Assembly: GCA_964364175.1 (NCBI GenBank)
Contig: CAYILR010000006.1
Coordinates: 1-64,000, forward strand
Reading direction: 5' to 3'
Length of the DNA: 64,000 nt
Origin: CAYILR01 sp964364175
Lineage (GTDB): Bacteria > Bdellovibrionota > UBA1018
The notes beneath the pieces were generated by a model. The model saw only the letters and a list, made by a program, of their open reading frames with translations. It did not search any database and was not told where the DNA came from. A program made the position numbers and the translations under genes. This document shows positions 1 through 9,066 of this stretch, piece after piece (within the stretch, counting starts at the first letter, position 1; the number at the start of each line of letters is the position of its first letter).

Positions 1-10
1 GGGATAAAAC

Positions 11-85
11 TGGAGCCGATGATCCGGATTGAACGGACGACCTACGCTTTACGAAAGCGTTGCTCTACCACTGAGCTACATCGGC
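11..85 (-). tRNA. tRNA-Thr (anticodon CGT)
   Basis: Read on the minus strand this folds as a complete tRNA. The acceptor stem is GCCGATG/CATCGGC, followed by discriminator T and an encoded CCA. The D arm contains AGCTCAGTGGTAGAGC. The anticodon stem is ACGCT/AGCGT around the loop TTCGTAA, giving anticodon CGT, which reads ACG (threonine). The T loop is TTCAATC. The length is 75 nt including CCA. The fold and anticodon are read directly. It lies at the left window edge, so any tRNA cluster to its left cannot be seen. Confidence 0.95.
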
Positions 86-177
86 ACCTGAATAAAGAGT
101 CTGTTTGGCCAAATCAAATATCTTAGATCGAGCATGAGCACAATGAGTATTGAAGTGATGATACGTGTAATTATTAT

Positions 178-205
178 TTGACACGCAGCGTTTAATATGT
201 AAAAA
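178..205 (+). promoter_or_regulatory. Possible sigma70-type promoter for the metalloprotease gene
   Basis: A perfect TTGACA (178-183) is followed 16 bases later by the weak -10 candidate TAAAAA (200-205), about 75 bases upstream of the ATG at 278. The -35 is convincing and the -10 is not. Confidence 0.35.
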
Positions 206-277
206 CTCGCGCGTGTTAGTGGGGTCCAAGGGTAAAACTTTCAATTTCAGTGAGCAAGCTGGAAGAAAAGGTAGTGC

Positions 278-3046
278 ATGATGTTCAGGAAGTACGGTGT
301 GTTGGTTTCGGTGTCTTTGGTTGCGAGTGTGATGGCTTGCAATAGTTCTCAGCAAAAAGAATCTCAAGAAAATTCAAAAATTTCTCCTGCACGATTTGCG
401 CCCGCAAATATTCAGGGGTCTTTCAGTACAACGCAAGAAGCAGGCTCCGCTTCAGCACCAGCAAAATCAGGGGATGCTTCTGCAGCTCCACTACAGGGTG
501 GCGGTCAGTTGATCACGATTCAACGAGATTCGTTGCGCAAAGCCTACTTGTTGACGCCGTCCGTGATTCTTGCGGGCCCGGTTCCGCAAATCGAGTTTAT
601 TCAGCCCAAAATTGTTTCGTTCGAGGAAAACGGCGATCAAATGGGCCTTTTTGAACTCAACCGCAACACTGTTTTCGACGGTATGGGCGAGCCTAAGCTG
701 CTTCAGACGTTCCCCGTTGTCAGCAAAACGGATGACGCTGTCACCTTCAAGATGACCGTTGGTTTGAGTGCGGTACCAACCAATAGCACTTATGTGATCT
801 CGGATTACCCTGCAACTTTTCAGAGTGTTGTGGCAGATAGCGAAACGGTTCTTCCCTCCATTGATTCTTACATAAAAAAAGTAGAATTCGATGAGCAGGG
901 GATGAGAATCACTCAAATCTCAAAAATTCGCGGCCACGGCTTGGCTTTGAACGGTGAAGCCATTGTGGAGACAGCGAATGATTCTTCGGTGACAGTGAAT
1001 CTTCAGCTCAGCCCTTACCGTACCAATCCAAATTTTCAGCCTCGATTCAGCACTCGCCAAAAAGGGGTGGGTTATTTTGAAGTGGCTCAACTGAGAAAGG
1101 CCGAGGCAAAGATTGATGTGATTGCCTCTCGCTGGGATACCTCGGAATCTGCTGGCCCAATCACCTACGCAATCACTAAAAACGCTCCCGAAGAAGTCGT
1201 GGGTGCGATTCGCGAAGGAGTTTTGTATTGGAACAAGGTTTTCGGACGCGAAGTTCTTCGAGTGGAAGCTGGCGCTGCCCTTGACGAAGCTCCTCGCAAA
1301 CGGAGAGCTTTGGTTCAGTGGATCCCCTGGGATTCCGCTGGATTCGCCGTTGCTGGATCTCAAGTAGACCCGATCACCGGAGAAATTTATTCCGGGACCG
1401 TGTTCATGACGAGTTCCTGGTATCTGCATGGCAAAACGAACGCCGAAATTTCAGCCAATGCAGCCTCCAAGCAAAAAGACCTGGTGGTTTCGGGCTTCAA
1501 GTCGGCGCAGCTTTGCAATTTGGGTGAAAGCGAACTGGCTTCTCAGTGGAATGCTGTGAACGCTCGCTTGGCGTCCGTGCCTGCTGATCGCAAATTGAAG
1601 GCGGCTTTGGACATTGTCCGCATCGTGGTTGCTCACGAAGTGGGACACACTCTGGGTTTGCGCCACAATTTTGCTGGGAACTTGGCCTCTGATCTGGCGA
1701 CTTCCCAAGACCACATGAATACGTTCAACGATTACATCAAAAATCCATCCCATCTGGGCGCTGCAGTTGGCTCCACAGTTATGGATTACTATGCTTTGTC
1801 GGATACTTTTTTATTGGGTGCAGCCATTCAAAATGGTGCGCTACCTTATGACGTCAAAGCGATTCAGTGGGGCTATTCAGCTCAGCCTGTGGATGTGAAA
1901 TCATTGAAAGCGCCTGCTTTCTGCACTGATGTCGAATCGATTCTGGTTACTGAAGTGGGATGCGAAAGATGGGATATGGGACGCGATCCTCTGGCAGGTT
2001 ATGCGCTGTCGGTTGCTGAAAAGAGGAAAACAATTGCAACTCGCATTGTGAACTCTTTGTTGGCCGCTATCCGCCCCAAATTTTCACAGGACGCCAAATC
2101 AATTGAGGAAGCAAGCGCTGAAATCAACATCGAGGCATTGGCGGCATCAGGGAATCATGCGGTAGAATCCAAAAATTTCTATGATTTATTTAGTAATTCT
2201 CCGGTGAAAGGGAAACCCCAAGTCCTGAGCGTCAACTTGGACTTCGGCCGTAAAAACTGGATGAACGAAGACGAATGGACACAAAAACAGGAAGAAGCCC
2301 TGAAAGAAAGCTACAAAAGCGTGGGCGGCATCGAAGGATGGCTGAAGGCCGCGATGGGCATTGCAGCAGATGACAAGTTGCAGGCTCTGGAAGCAGGCTG
2401 GTTGGTCGAGGAAGTCCGCAAGCAAATCCGGGCTTCTGGATTCGCTCGAGGCGTCCAGCCCAATGGAGTGGAATACGAGTTGGCTCCGGACGAGTTGAAG
2501 GCGTTCGAGAGTTATGCGGTGATGCTGGCTTCGAAGGTCGAGGACGCTTGGGTGGGATTGTTGCTCAAGGGGATCACGGGCGGCGCATCTGAAATTCAGA
2601 CGATGTTTGGGGTTTTGATTGGGAATTATGTGGATGGTTTGATCAAAAAGGACACGAAAAACACAGACACAAAAACTGAAATTGGCCGCCTGGCTTCTAG
2701 CGTGATTCTGGCTCGAGATGGGAAAATCACTGGAACCTGCAATGGCAAGTCAGTCAGCGCCCCTAAATACAGGTACAGCGCCGCAACGCGAGTGATTGCT
2801 GCTCGCTTTTTTGATTTCAGCATTTTTAAGCAAGACAACGGATCAAATTGGCTGAACTCTGTCAGGGAAAAAGTCAAACAAGAGATCTCGGACAGCCAAG
2901 TTGCACTTTTGGAACAGTGCAAGCCTAGCTTTTTCTCGGGGCTCTTCGGTCAGCACGATAATGGTGAACGAGTTTTGAGCGCGAATTTGAAAAAATGGAA
3001 TGATGACCAAAATACCGTTTTTTATTCGCCCTCGATGAATCACTAA
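278..3046 (+). CDS. Exported lipoprotein zinc-dependent metalloprotease (DUF5117/DUF4953-like)
   Basis: This 922-residue protein begins with a lipoprotein signal peptide ending in a lipobox (VMAC, Cys21), so it is probably anchored in an envelope membrane facing the periplasm or surface. The catalytic signature HEVGHTLGLRHNF places zinc-binding His453, His457 and His463 and catalytic Glu454, as in metzincin-type peptidases. The long N-terminal half (about 60-300) resembles the beta-rich region of the bacterial DUF5117 metalloproteases, and the late part (DPLAGYALSVAEKRK onward) is helical. The family usually runs 800-900 residues, so this copy is full length. ATG 278 is followed at once by a second ATG at 281. 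The substrate is unknown. Confidence 0.8.
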   Translation: MMFRKYGVLVSVSLVASVMACNSSQQKESQENSKISPARFAPANIQGSFSTTQEAGSASAPAKSGDASAAPLQGGGQLITIQRDSLRKAYLLTPSVILAGPVPQIEFIQPKIVSFEENGDQMGLFELNRNTVFDGMGEPKLLQTFPVVSKTDDAVTFKMTVGLSAVPTNSTYVISDYPATFQSVVADSETVLPSIDSYIKKVEFDEQGMRITQISKIRGHGLALNGEAIVETANDSSVTVNLQLSPYRTNPNFQPRFSTRQKGVGYFEVAQLRKAEAKIDVIASRWDTSESAGPITYAITKNAPEEVVGAIREGVLYWNKVFGREVLRVEAGAALDEAPRKRRALVQWIPWDSAGFAVAGSQVDPITGEIYSGTVFMTSSWYLHGKTNAEISANAASKQKDLVVSGFKSAQLCNLGESELASQWNAVNARLASVPADRKLKAALDIVRIVVAHEVGHTLGLRHNFAGNLASDLATSQDHMNTFNDYIKNPSHLGAAVGSTVMDYYALSDTFLLGAAIQNGALPYDVKAIQWGYSAQPVDVKSLKAPAFCTDVESILVTEVGCERWDMGRDPLAGYALSVAEKRKTIATRIVNSLLAAIRPKFSQDAKSIEEASAEINIEALAASGNHAVESKNFYDLFSNSPVKGKPQVLSVNLDFGRKNWMNEDEWTQKQEEALKESYKSVGGIEGWLKAAMGIAADDKLQALEAGWLVEEVRKQIRASGFARGVQPNGVEYELAPDELKAFESYAVMLASKVEDAWVGLLLKGITGGASEIQTMFGVLIGNYVDGLIKKDTKNTDTKTEIGRLASSVILARDGKITGTCNGKSVSAPKYRYSAATRVIAARFFDFSIFKQDNGSNWLNSVREKVKQEISDSQVALLEQCKPSFFSGLFGQHDNGERVLSANLKKWNDDQNTVFYSPSMNH

Positions 3047-3065
3047 AATCTGCTATCTTGATGAC

Positions 3066-4664
3066 GTGGATGCTGATTATAGATTGAAATTCTGGTGGTG
3101 GATTGCCATCGGGACTCGCGTTGTCGCTTGTTTTACACAGCTGAGCTATAGCCATCCGGACGAATGGACGCAGACGGTGGAGTTTGGCCATTTCTTGGCC
3201 AGTGGCGTGATCAGCCAGACTCAGGAATTCTTCCTACACATGCGAAACCTGTCGTGGCCGATGCTGATCTCGGTCGTATTTCGTTTGGCAGAGTGGATGG
3301 CTCCTGGAGATGTTCTAGTGCGTATGACAGGCCTGAAGCTGTTGACGGCTGGGCTGGATCTGGGGATTTTCTGGGGCTGGACGCGACTGGTGTTGGTAAG
3401 AACGCGTGGGATGGATTCGAAGTGGAATCATCTGGGCTATGGTGTTTTGGCGCTTTGTCCTTGGGCTGTGATGGAATCAGTGCGTCCTAGTTTGGAGCAC
3501 TTGTCAGCAATTGCTTTGTGGATAGGTTTGGGATGCTCGGCAATCGGTAGAACTGGATTCGCAGGTGTCGCGGCAGCATGGACAGGAGTTTTTCGTTATC
3601 CATCCGGCTTACTTGCTCTGGGCTTTTTGGCGCTGCCGCCCCGCTCGTGGGCGCGCTTGGCGTTGGGTGCGGGAACAGGCTTGTTGCTGGGGGGGCTTGC
3701 GGATGCATGGTTTTACGGTCGCCCATTCGAAAGTCTTTGGATGTATCTTCAGTTTAATATTTGGACGGGGCTCTCTGCCAGGAATTTTGGTGCGCAATCG
3801 GCCGCGGAGTATTTGAGGTACTTCCGGGATGCCTGGGCTGGGATTTTGCTGCCCTGGGGCCTACTGGTTGCTATTTTGGCGCCGTTGGGTTTTTGGCAGG
3901 GTTTGAAGAGCCGTGCGACATGGGCATGGAGTTTGTTCTTTTACGGAGTGGGACACCTTTGGATCGCGCACAAGGAACCACGATTCATGGCTCCTGTTTT
4001 TTTGTTGGTTTTGTGGGCTTCGTTTGAAGGGGCAATATGGATTTTTAAGTTCAAAAAGATTCGCAAATTGAATCGACCTTTGGTTATTTTATTATTACTC
4101 AGTGGCAGTTTAGGAATGGTGCGTGTTCTTTGGGGTGAGACTTGGCGGGTGACGGACAATTATCTCGAGGTTTCTGGACATTTGAAGAGGGAAAAATCGG
4201 TTTGCGCGGTCGTGACGGTTCGGAAGCCATTTTCTTTTTTACTGCCCCGAGTTGCATTGGCGTTTTTTCCAGCCGATCACCACGCTTCTTCTTTTGACTT
4301 CATGCAGACAAGGCCCCTGATTTGGATCCAAAAGGAGGCCGAGTGCAAACCGGGTGACTCGATTCTTTTGCAGCCCTATCGCCCAGACGAACGATGGGAA
4401 CGAATCTATAATTGTGAAATCTTGAGGAGTGGAATCTTAAAATGGCTTCCTGCTCAAAAAGAATGGTCAGCTGCCCCCTGGTATCGATGTCCGATGCAGC
4501 AGATTCTATCGAGTTTTGCGCGGACTGAGGAGAGGAGGGTTCTGGCTTTTGAAATGAGTCGTTTGGAACCCTTACCCCTTCATGGTGTTTCTGCGGAAGA
4601 ATTGATGAGTTTGGCTACTCAAAGGGGAAAAGGCTTCCGTGACGGTACTCTGGGTGACTGGTGA
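3066..4664 (+). CDS. Polytopic GT22/ALG9-like mannosyltransferase-type membrane protein
   Basis: This 532-residue integral membrane protein has about ten hydrophobic segments between residues 8 and 360 and a soluble C-terminal part. The first loop carries HPDEWTQTVEF (His30-Pro-Asp-Glu33), which matches the conserved HPDE..Q..E loop of the GT22 family (ALG9, PIG-B). Those enzymes use lipid-phosphate-linked sugars on the outer side of the membrane. The family link rests on this motif and the topology. The acceptor is unknown; a surface glycan or glycoprotein is likely. The start is GTG at 3066, 19 bases after the metalloprotease stop, so the two may be co-transcribed. Confidence 0.6.
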   Translation: MDADYRLKFWWWIAIGTRVVACFTQLSYSHPDEWTQTVEFGHFLASGVISQTQEFFLHMRNLSWPMLISVVFRLAEWMAPGDVLVRMTGLKLLTAGLDLGIFWGWTRLVLVRTRGMDSKWNHLGYGVLALCPWAVMESVRPSLEHLSAIALWIGLGCSAIGRTGFAGVAAAWTGVFRYPSGLLALGFLALPPRSWARLALGAGTGLLLGGLADAWFYGRPFESLWMYLQFNIWTGLSARNFGAQSAAEYLRYFRDAWAGILLPWGLLVAILAPLGFWQGLKSRATWAWSLFFYGVGHLWIAHKEPRFMAPVFLLVLWASFEGAIWIFKFKKIRKLNRPLVILLLLSGSLGMVRVLWGETWRVTDNYLEVSGHLKREKSVCAVVTVRKPFSFLLPRVALAFFPADHHASSFDFMQTRPLIWIQKEAECKPGDSILLQPYRPDERWERIYNCEILRSGILKWLPAQKEWSAAPWYRCPMQQILSSFARTEERRVLAFEMSRLEPLPLHGVSAEELMSLATQRGKGFRDGTLGDW

Positions 4665-4711
4665 TAGATCTTTGACGTTTGCGCAAGGGTCGAGAATTAG
4701 GATAAATTATA

Positions 4712-6646
4712 ATGATGTCAGATAAAAAATCTGCCGCGGAGCCTGCAGCAGCGGATATCCCTGTTCCGCCACCGCCGAATTCTGAAAAAAAACAACAATC
4801 TGCTCAGGCTAGTTTTCCTCTCAGCACAAAACTACTCATGATCATCTTTCTGATCTTGCTCGCCGTGATCGCATTTTTGAGTGCTTCGGCTATTTTTGTT
4901 TTTCAAGAAGACAAGCGTGCCTATATTTACCAAACGCAGGAGGGCACTGCGCAGCTGGGGGGGCGTGATTTTGCGAACATTGCAAAGCGCACCCTGGATA
5001 CTTTGAAACTGAGCTTGGTTCAGATTGATCCATGGGATCCGGGCGCTGCTGGAAAACAGCATGCGCTGAAGACTCTCCTCGAAAATCAGACGGATTTGAC
5101 CCACATTTCTGTGGAGATTCTCTCCCTTCGAACAGCAGGCGAATCTAACGTGGTTGTTCAATCGGGCTCTGATGTAGAGCAGGCGACAAAAACCGAGTGG
5201 ATCAAGCTCGGACTGAAGAACCTTTCGAAGCAAGGATTTTTGTTTTTCAATTTATCCAATTTAGAGCATCCCAAGACGATTGGAGTCATGGTTGCAGATC
5301 TAGACCTCGCAAAAAAACATCCGGGCGAATTGCCCGTTGCATTTGCAGTGGTGAGTCTCAAGGACTTCAATCTTTCGACCGGTGGCTCACGGCTGTCGTT
5401 GGTGGATTCGGAAGGGTGGATCCTTTTTGATTCCAATCCGAGTGAGATGTTGGAAAAGAAGAGCCTCAAGGAAGATCCTCTTTTTATGGCGGCGTTCTCG
5501 AATCAAAGCAGCAGCGGCGCGATCGAGTTTGATTCACCAACTGGCGAGCATTTTCTCGGCACCTATTTCAAACCAGGGATTGGCCTCGTGTCATTGACAC
5601 GGATCGATTGGCAGTCAGCGATGGATGTGACCTATACTCTGACGGAGAGGATTGCACTTCTCGGACTGATGTCGATCACAGTTGCGATTATTTTCGCAAT
5701 TCTGTTTGCCAAAAGTCTAACAGGCCCGTTGAATCGCCTGTACGATGCCACTCTTCGGGTGGCAGACGGGCATTTTGATATCAATGTTCCTCCCACTACC
5801 CGTGACGAGATTGGTGCGCTCTGCGGCTCCTTCAATGTGATGTCGAAAAAAATCCAGGAGCTGATCATCGAGAGCATGGATAAGGTTCGGATGGAGGGCG
5901 AGTTGGCGATTGCGGCACGCGTTCAACAAACCCTGATTCCGCCTCCAAAATTCGAAAACGAGCACTGCAAACTTTTGGCTCACTACCAGTCCGCCTCAGA
6001 GTGCGGTGGAGATTGGTGGGGAATGTTTCCGATGGGAAATAAACTGGCATTCATGATTGCAGACGCCACCGGACATGGCGTGCACAGTGCTTTGATTACT
6101 GCTTCTGCCAAGGGTTGCTTCAGTTTCATTCAAAAACTCGCAGAGGAGAACAAACATTTTCCGCTGACTCCTGCTGTGATGCTTTCTTACGCAAATCGAG
6201 TTGTTTTTGATTCGGGCTCAGGCCAAATAATGATGACGATGTTTGCGGCTGTTTTTGATTTCGACAAAAGAGAAATGACTTTTGCGAATGCTGGTCACAA
6301 TCCGCCTTGGGTGGCGAGGAATATGCCAGGCGGAAAACCAAAATTTGATATTCTCTACCTTGCTGGAAATCGAGTCGGAGAAAGTTCGGTGACTCCCGTG
6401 TATGAGGAGAAGACTGTGCCCATTAATCAGGGAGATATGTTTTTCTTCTACACGGACGGATTGCTGGAAGGTGGTGGTGAAGCCACTGCTATGAAAAAAG
6501 TAGTTCGGAAAAAAATCGAACTGGGATTTTCAGGAGGAGTTGAACAAGTCGTTAAGGTGGTTCAGGAGGATTGGGACAAAAGGAACGCTGACAAAGCATC
6601 TCCTGTGGATGATGTGACCTACGCAGTTCTTCAAATCAAAACATGA
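4712..6646 (+). CDS. Membrane sensor with HAMP and SpoIIE-type serine phosphatase domain
   Basis: The 644-residue protein has a short proline-rich cytoplasmic tail, a membrane segment (about 41-63), an extracytoplasmic Cache-like sensor region (about 64-310), a second membrane segment (about 311-333) and a HAMP domain (about 334-390, TGPLNRLYDATLRVADGHFD). It ends in a PP2C/SpoIIE phosphatase domain (about 400-640) with ECGGDWWG, ADATGHGVHSAL, AGHNPP and FYTDGLLE, which hold the metal-binding acidic residues. Such proteins dephosphorylate serines on anti-sigma-factor antagonists or similar switches. No partner kinase or STAS protein lies nearby. AGGATAA sits before the ATG. The stop overlaps the next gene by four bases, so the pair is translationally coupled. 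Confidence 0.88.
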   Translation: MMSDKKSAAEPAAADIPVPPPPNSEKKQQSAQASFPLSTKLLMIIFLILLAVIAFLSASAIFVFQEDKRAYIYQTQEGTAQLGGRDFANIAKRTLDTLKLSLVQIDPWDPGAAGKQHALKTLLENQTDLTHISVEILSLRTAGESNVVVQSGSDVEQATKTEWIKLGLKNLSKQGFLFFNLSNLEHPKTIGVMVADLDLAKKHPGELPVAFAVVSLKDFNLSTGGSRLSLVDSEGWILFDSNPSEMLEKKSLKEDPLFMAAFSNQSSSGAIEFDSPTGEHFLGTYFKPGIGLVSLTRIDWQSAMDVTYTLTERIALLGLMSITVAIIFAILFAKSLTGPLNRLYDATLRVADGHFDINVPPTTRDEIGALCGSFNVMSKKIQELIIESMDKVRMEGELAIAARVQQTLIPPPKFENEHCKLLAHYQSASECGGDWWGMFPMGNKLAFMIADATGHGVHSALITASAKGCFSFIQKLAEENKHFPLTPAVMLSYANRVVFDSGSGQIMMTMFAAVFDFDKREMTFANAGHNPPWVARNMPGGKPKFDILYLAGNRVGESSVTPVYEEKTVPINQGDMFFFYTDGLLEGGGEATAMKKVVRKKIELGFSGGVEQVVKVVQEDWDKRNADKASPVDDVTYAVLQIKT

Positions 6647-8280
6647 AGCTCAAATTCAAGCTTTGGGAAGTTTTGATGTTGTCCACCGCAACGGTGCTCT
6701 TCGTGATTTGTTCTTATATTTATTTCACTGAAATCCAGCTTCGCGTGCTTTTGTTTGGGATGAAGGCTCCGGGCAGTTATCGGAAAATGGGCGAGGCGAT
6801 CACATTGAACGGGAATGTGAAACGCAAAGCACCTGATCGGCAAGATTTTCAAAACCTGCAGAAAAATGGAAATCTCTATGATTCTGACACGGTGGTGACG
6901 GGCCCGGATTCCCAGGTTCAAATTCAACTCGACGACGGAGGCACCATCGATCTCGGTCAGCAGACGATGGTGCGGCTGGTTTTTAATGCATATGTCTCAT
7001 TTAATGGAATTTCGCGTAGCACAGGCGTCGAAGTGGTGACTGGACAAGTGAAAGGTACTGTCAAAGAGGGTGGCGAAATCGTTCTGAAAACCACAAGCGG
7101 CGAGAGCATAAAAATTGAAAAGGGCAGTGAGCAGAAGGCGATCGCAGTGGCAGCGCCCATGCCCGGAAAAAAATCTGCTCTAAAAGTGATCAAGGATGTA
7201 GTGGTGGTCAAGCCCAAGCCTGTGCCGCCGCCTTCTCCTAAGCCAGTGCCACCACCGCCACCATCCCCTAAACCCATCGCGCCTTCTCCATCGCCTTCAC
7301 CCAGGCCATCCCCTAAGCCGAGTCCAAAACCGTCTTTGAAATCGATCGAACTGGCGGCATCGATTCTAAGCGTGCCGGATGAGAGTAAGCCAGTTAAGCT
7401 GCCGCCAGGATCATCGCAGCCTGTATTGGAAACTTCCTTTGCTTTCCGCGTACTCGGGGACCTCAAACAAAAAGTGAAATTTGTTTTGAGCATGGGAGGA
7501 AAGGTTTTGCAGGAAAAATTATTGCAGCCCGGGGGAGACGGCACAACGCAAGTCGGCGTTGCTTTGGATCGCCCAGGAGACTATCAGTGGTTTGCCCTGC
7601 CTGCCATCAACAAGACCAAAAAAGAGCCGGTTCCATTGGCTCACGGAAAATTCAACGTGGCGCGCGAGTTCAAGGGGATGTTTGCACCGGATGTCACGAT
7701 TTCTGGCAAGAAAGTCACCTCGACCCGCTCGTTTTTGAAAGACCAAAAATTCATTCTGGAATTGAACTGGAAACCCTATCCGACAGCGACTGAGTATCTA
7801 GTTCAAATTTATAAACCTGGCAACGATGCTACGCCCTGGATCGAGGAAAAAATAAAAACTACCTCATGGCAGCGCCATTTCCCATACCCCTTCTTTGGAA
7901 TGCTGAACGTCAAGGTTTCGACGGTGACCGAAAAAGGATTTATGGTCATGGCTCAGCCTACGGTGGCTAAGTTTGAATTTGCCTCGCCAATAGTAGTTGA
8001 GCCTGGGCCCGTCGTTACTTTGACTGCAAATAAAATTAGGCAATCTGGGCTAAAAATACTCTGCACTTGGTCTTTGACTGATTTCACAACCGCCTACGAG
8101 TTCGATATGGCGACTGACCCGAAGTTCGAGAAGGTTGTGATGAAAAAAAATATCAAAGACAATTTTTTCATCATCACTAAGATCTCTAATGGAAAGTATT
8201 GGTGGCGCGTTCGATCCGTCGGCAAGGGGATCAAGAGTGAGTATACGGAGCCACGCATCATAATTGTTGAAAAAGACTAG
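6643..8280 (+). CDS. Membrane-anchored FecR-domain protein with proline-rich linker
   Basis: This 545-residue protein has one N-terminal membrane segment (about 9-29) and a FecR-like domain (about 50-165, with VVTGPDSQVQIQLDDGG and EVVTGQVKGTVKEGGEIVLKT). A rigid linker rich in KPxPPPSP follows (about 190-230). The C-terminal half is beta-rich and looks like two fibronectin-type or LysM-partner domains (for example KWWRVRS-like endings, WRHFPYPFFG). FecR domains in lone anchored proteins often bind peptidoglycan or act as envelope scaffolds. ATGA overlap with the phosphatase gene suggests joint synthesis. It may read or transmit envelope state for the downstream machine, but that is inference. 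Confidence 0.75.
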   Translation: MKLKFKLWEVLMLSTATVLFVICSYIYFTEIQLRVLLFGMKAPGSYRKMGEAITLNGNVKRKAPDRQDFQNLQKNGNLYDSDTVVTGPDSQVQIQLDDGGTIDLGQQTMVRLVFNAYVSFNGISRSTGVEVVTGQVKGTVKEGGEIVLKTTSGESIKIEKGSEQKAIAVAAPMPGKKSALKVIKDVVVVKPKPVPPPSPKPVPPPPPSPKPIAPSPSPSPRPSPKPSPKPSLKSIELAASILSVPDESKPVKLPPGSSQPVLETSFAFRVLGDLKQKVKFVLSMGGKVLQEKLLQPGGDGTTQVGVALDRPGDYQWFALPAINKTKKEPVPLAHGKFNVAREFKGMFAPDVTISGKKVTSTRSFLKDQKFILELNWKPYPTATEYLVQIYKPGNDATPWIEEKIKTTSWQRHFPYPFFGMLNVKVSTVTEKGFMVMAQPTVAKFEFASPIVVEPGPVVTLTANKIRQSGLKILCTWSLTDFTTAYEFDMATDPKFEKVVMKKNIKDNFFIITKISNGKYWWRVRSVGKGIKSEYTEPRIIIVEKD

Positions 8281-8341
8281 TGGAAAAGGATTAGCTTGCT
8301 CTGCCGCGTTCATAGCAGATAAACTAAAATTAGAGAAGAAT

Positions 8342-9049
8342 ATGCACATCAAAACATGGATGGTGAAGTGGGCATTGTTTGCTCCGTTTTGTCTGATCGC
8401 GGCAGTTCCTTTGGCGCGTGCGGGAGATGACTATAATTTCAACTGGCTGGACCCAGACAAGAAAATATATGTTTTGCAGAATCGTCGCTATGTTAAAGCC
8501 GAGCATTTACTGATCAGCGGCTCGGGTGGATATTTACTGAACAATGCATACTTAAAAAGTTACAGTGCAGAGGGAAGAGCAGCTTTCTATATATTAGAGG
8601 CTCTGGGTGTCGAGGTTTTTTATACGAAATTCTTCAATTCAGAAAATCAACTGATCGACGCCTTGAAGACGAGTGCACCGACTGCGCTGCCGTTCGTCCG
8701 ACGAATCAACGCTCAGTACGGAGGATTGATTCATTGGGTTCCTTGGTACGCTAAACTCAATGTTTTCAATCAGATCATGTATTTTGACTGGTACTTTGCG
8801 GGTGGAGCGGGAAGCATTGATGCTGCAGTAGATAAACGTGCAAATCTTATGGCAGCCTCGAATTTGGTGGGAGAAAAATTATTGGGTTTGTACCTAGCCA
8901 CGGGTCATCAATATCACATCAATCAACATTTTGTGGTTCGTCTAGATTTTACGGGTGCGTTTTATAATGCAACTTACGATAAAAAAATAGCGGAGAAAAC
9001 TTGGTTCAGCAATCTCAATTGCACCATCGGCGCCGGATTCCGTCTCTAG
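8342..9049 (+). CDS. Outer-membrane beta-barrel protein of a Glt-type cluster
   Basis: Translation from ATG 8342 gives 235 residues with a clear signal peptide (positive start, hydrophobic core, cleavage near ARAG). AGAGAAG precedes this ATG; an in-frame ATG at 8264 would add 26 residues that spoil the signal peptide, so it was not used. The mature part has alternating aromatic/hydrophobic strands (YGGLIHWVPWYAKLNVF, MYFDWYFAGGAG, FVVRLDFTGAFYN) and ends in FRL, typical of an outer-membrane barrel. Small barrels of this type (GltA/GltB/GltH-like) sit in Myxococcus gliding clusters, and the neighbours here fit that setting. The family call comes from topology and context. Confidence 0.7.
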   Translation: MHIKTWMVKWALFAPFCLIAAVPLARAGDDYNFNWLDPDKKIYVLQNRRYVKAEHLLISGSGGYLLNNAYLKSYSAEGRAAFYILEALGVEVFYTKFFNSENQLIDALKTSAPTALPFVRRINAQYGGLIHWVPWYAKLNVFNQIMYFDWYFAGGAGSIDAAVDKRANLMAASNLVGEKLLGLYLATGHQYHINQHFVVRLDFTGAFYNATYDKKIAEKTWFSNLNCTIGAGFRL

Positions 9050-9066
9050 GCGGATTCTGGAGAGCT

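Noticed and set aside
7190..7340. Proline-rich repeats as a DNA repeat element
   Set aside because: They are in frame within the FecR protein and encode a KPxPPPSP linker; the repetition is due to the protein.
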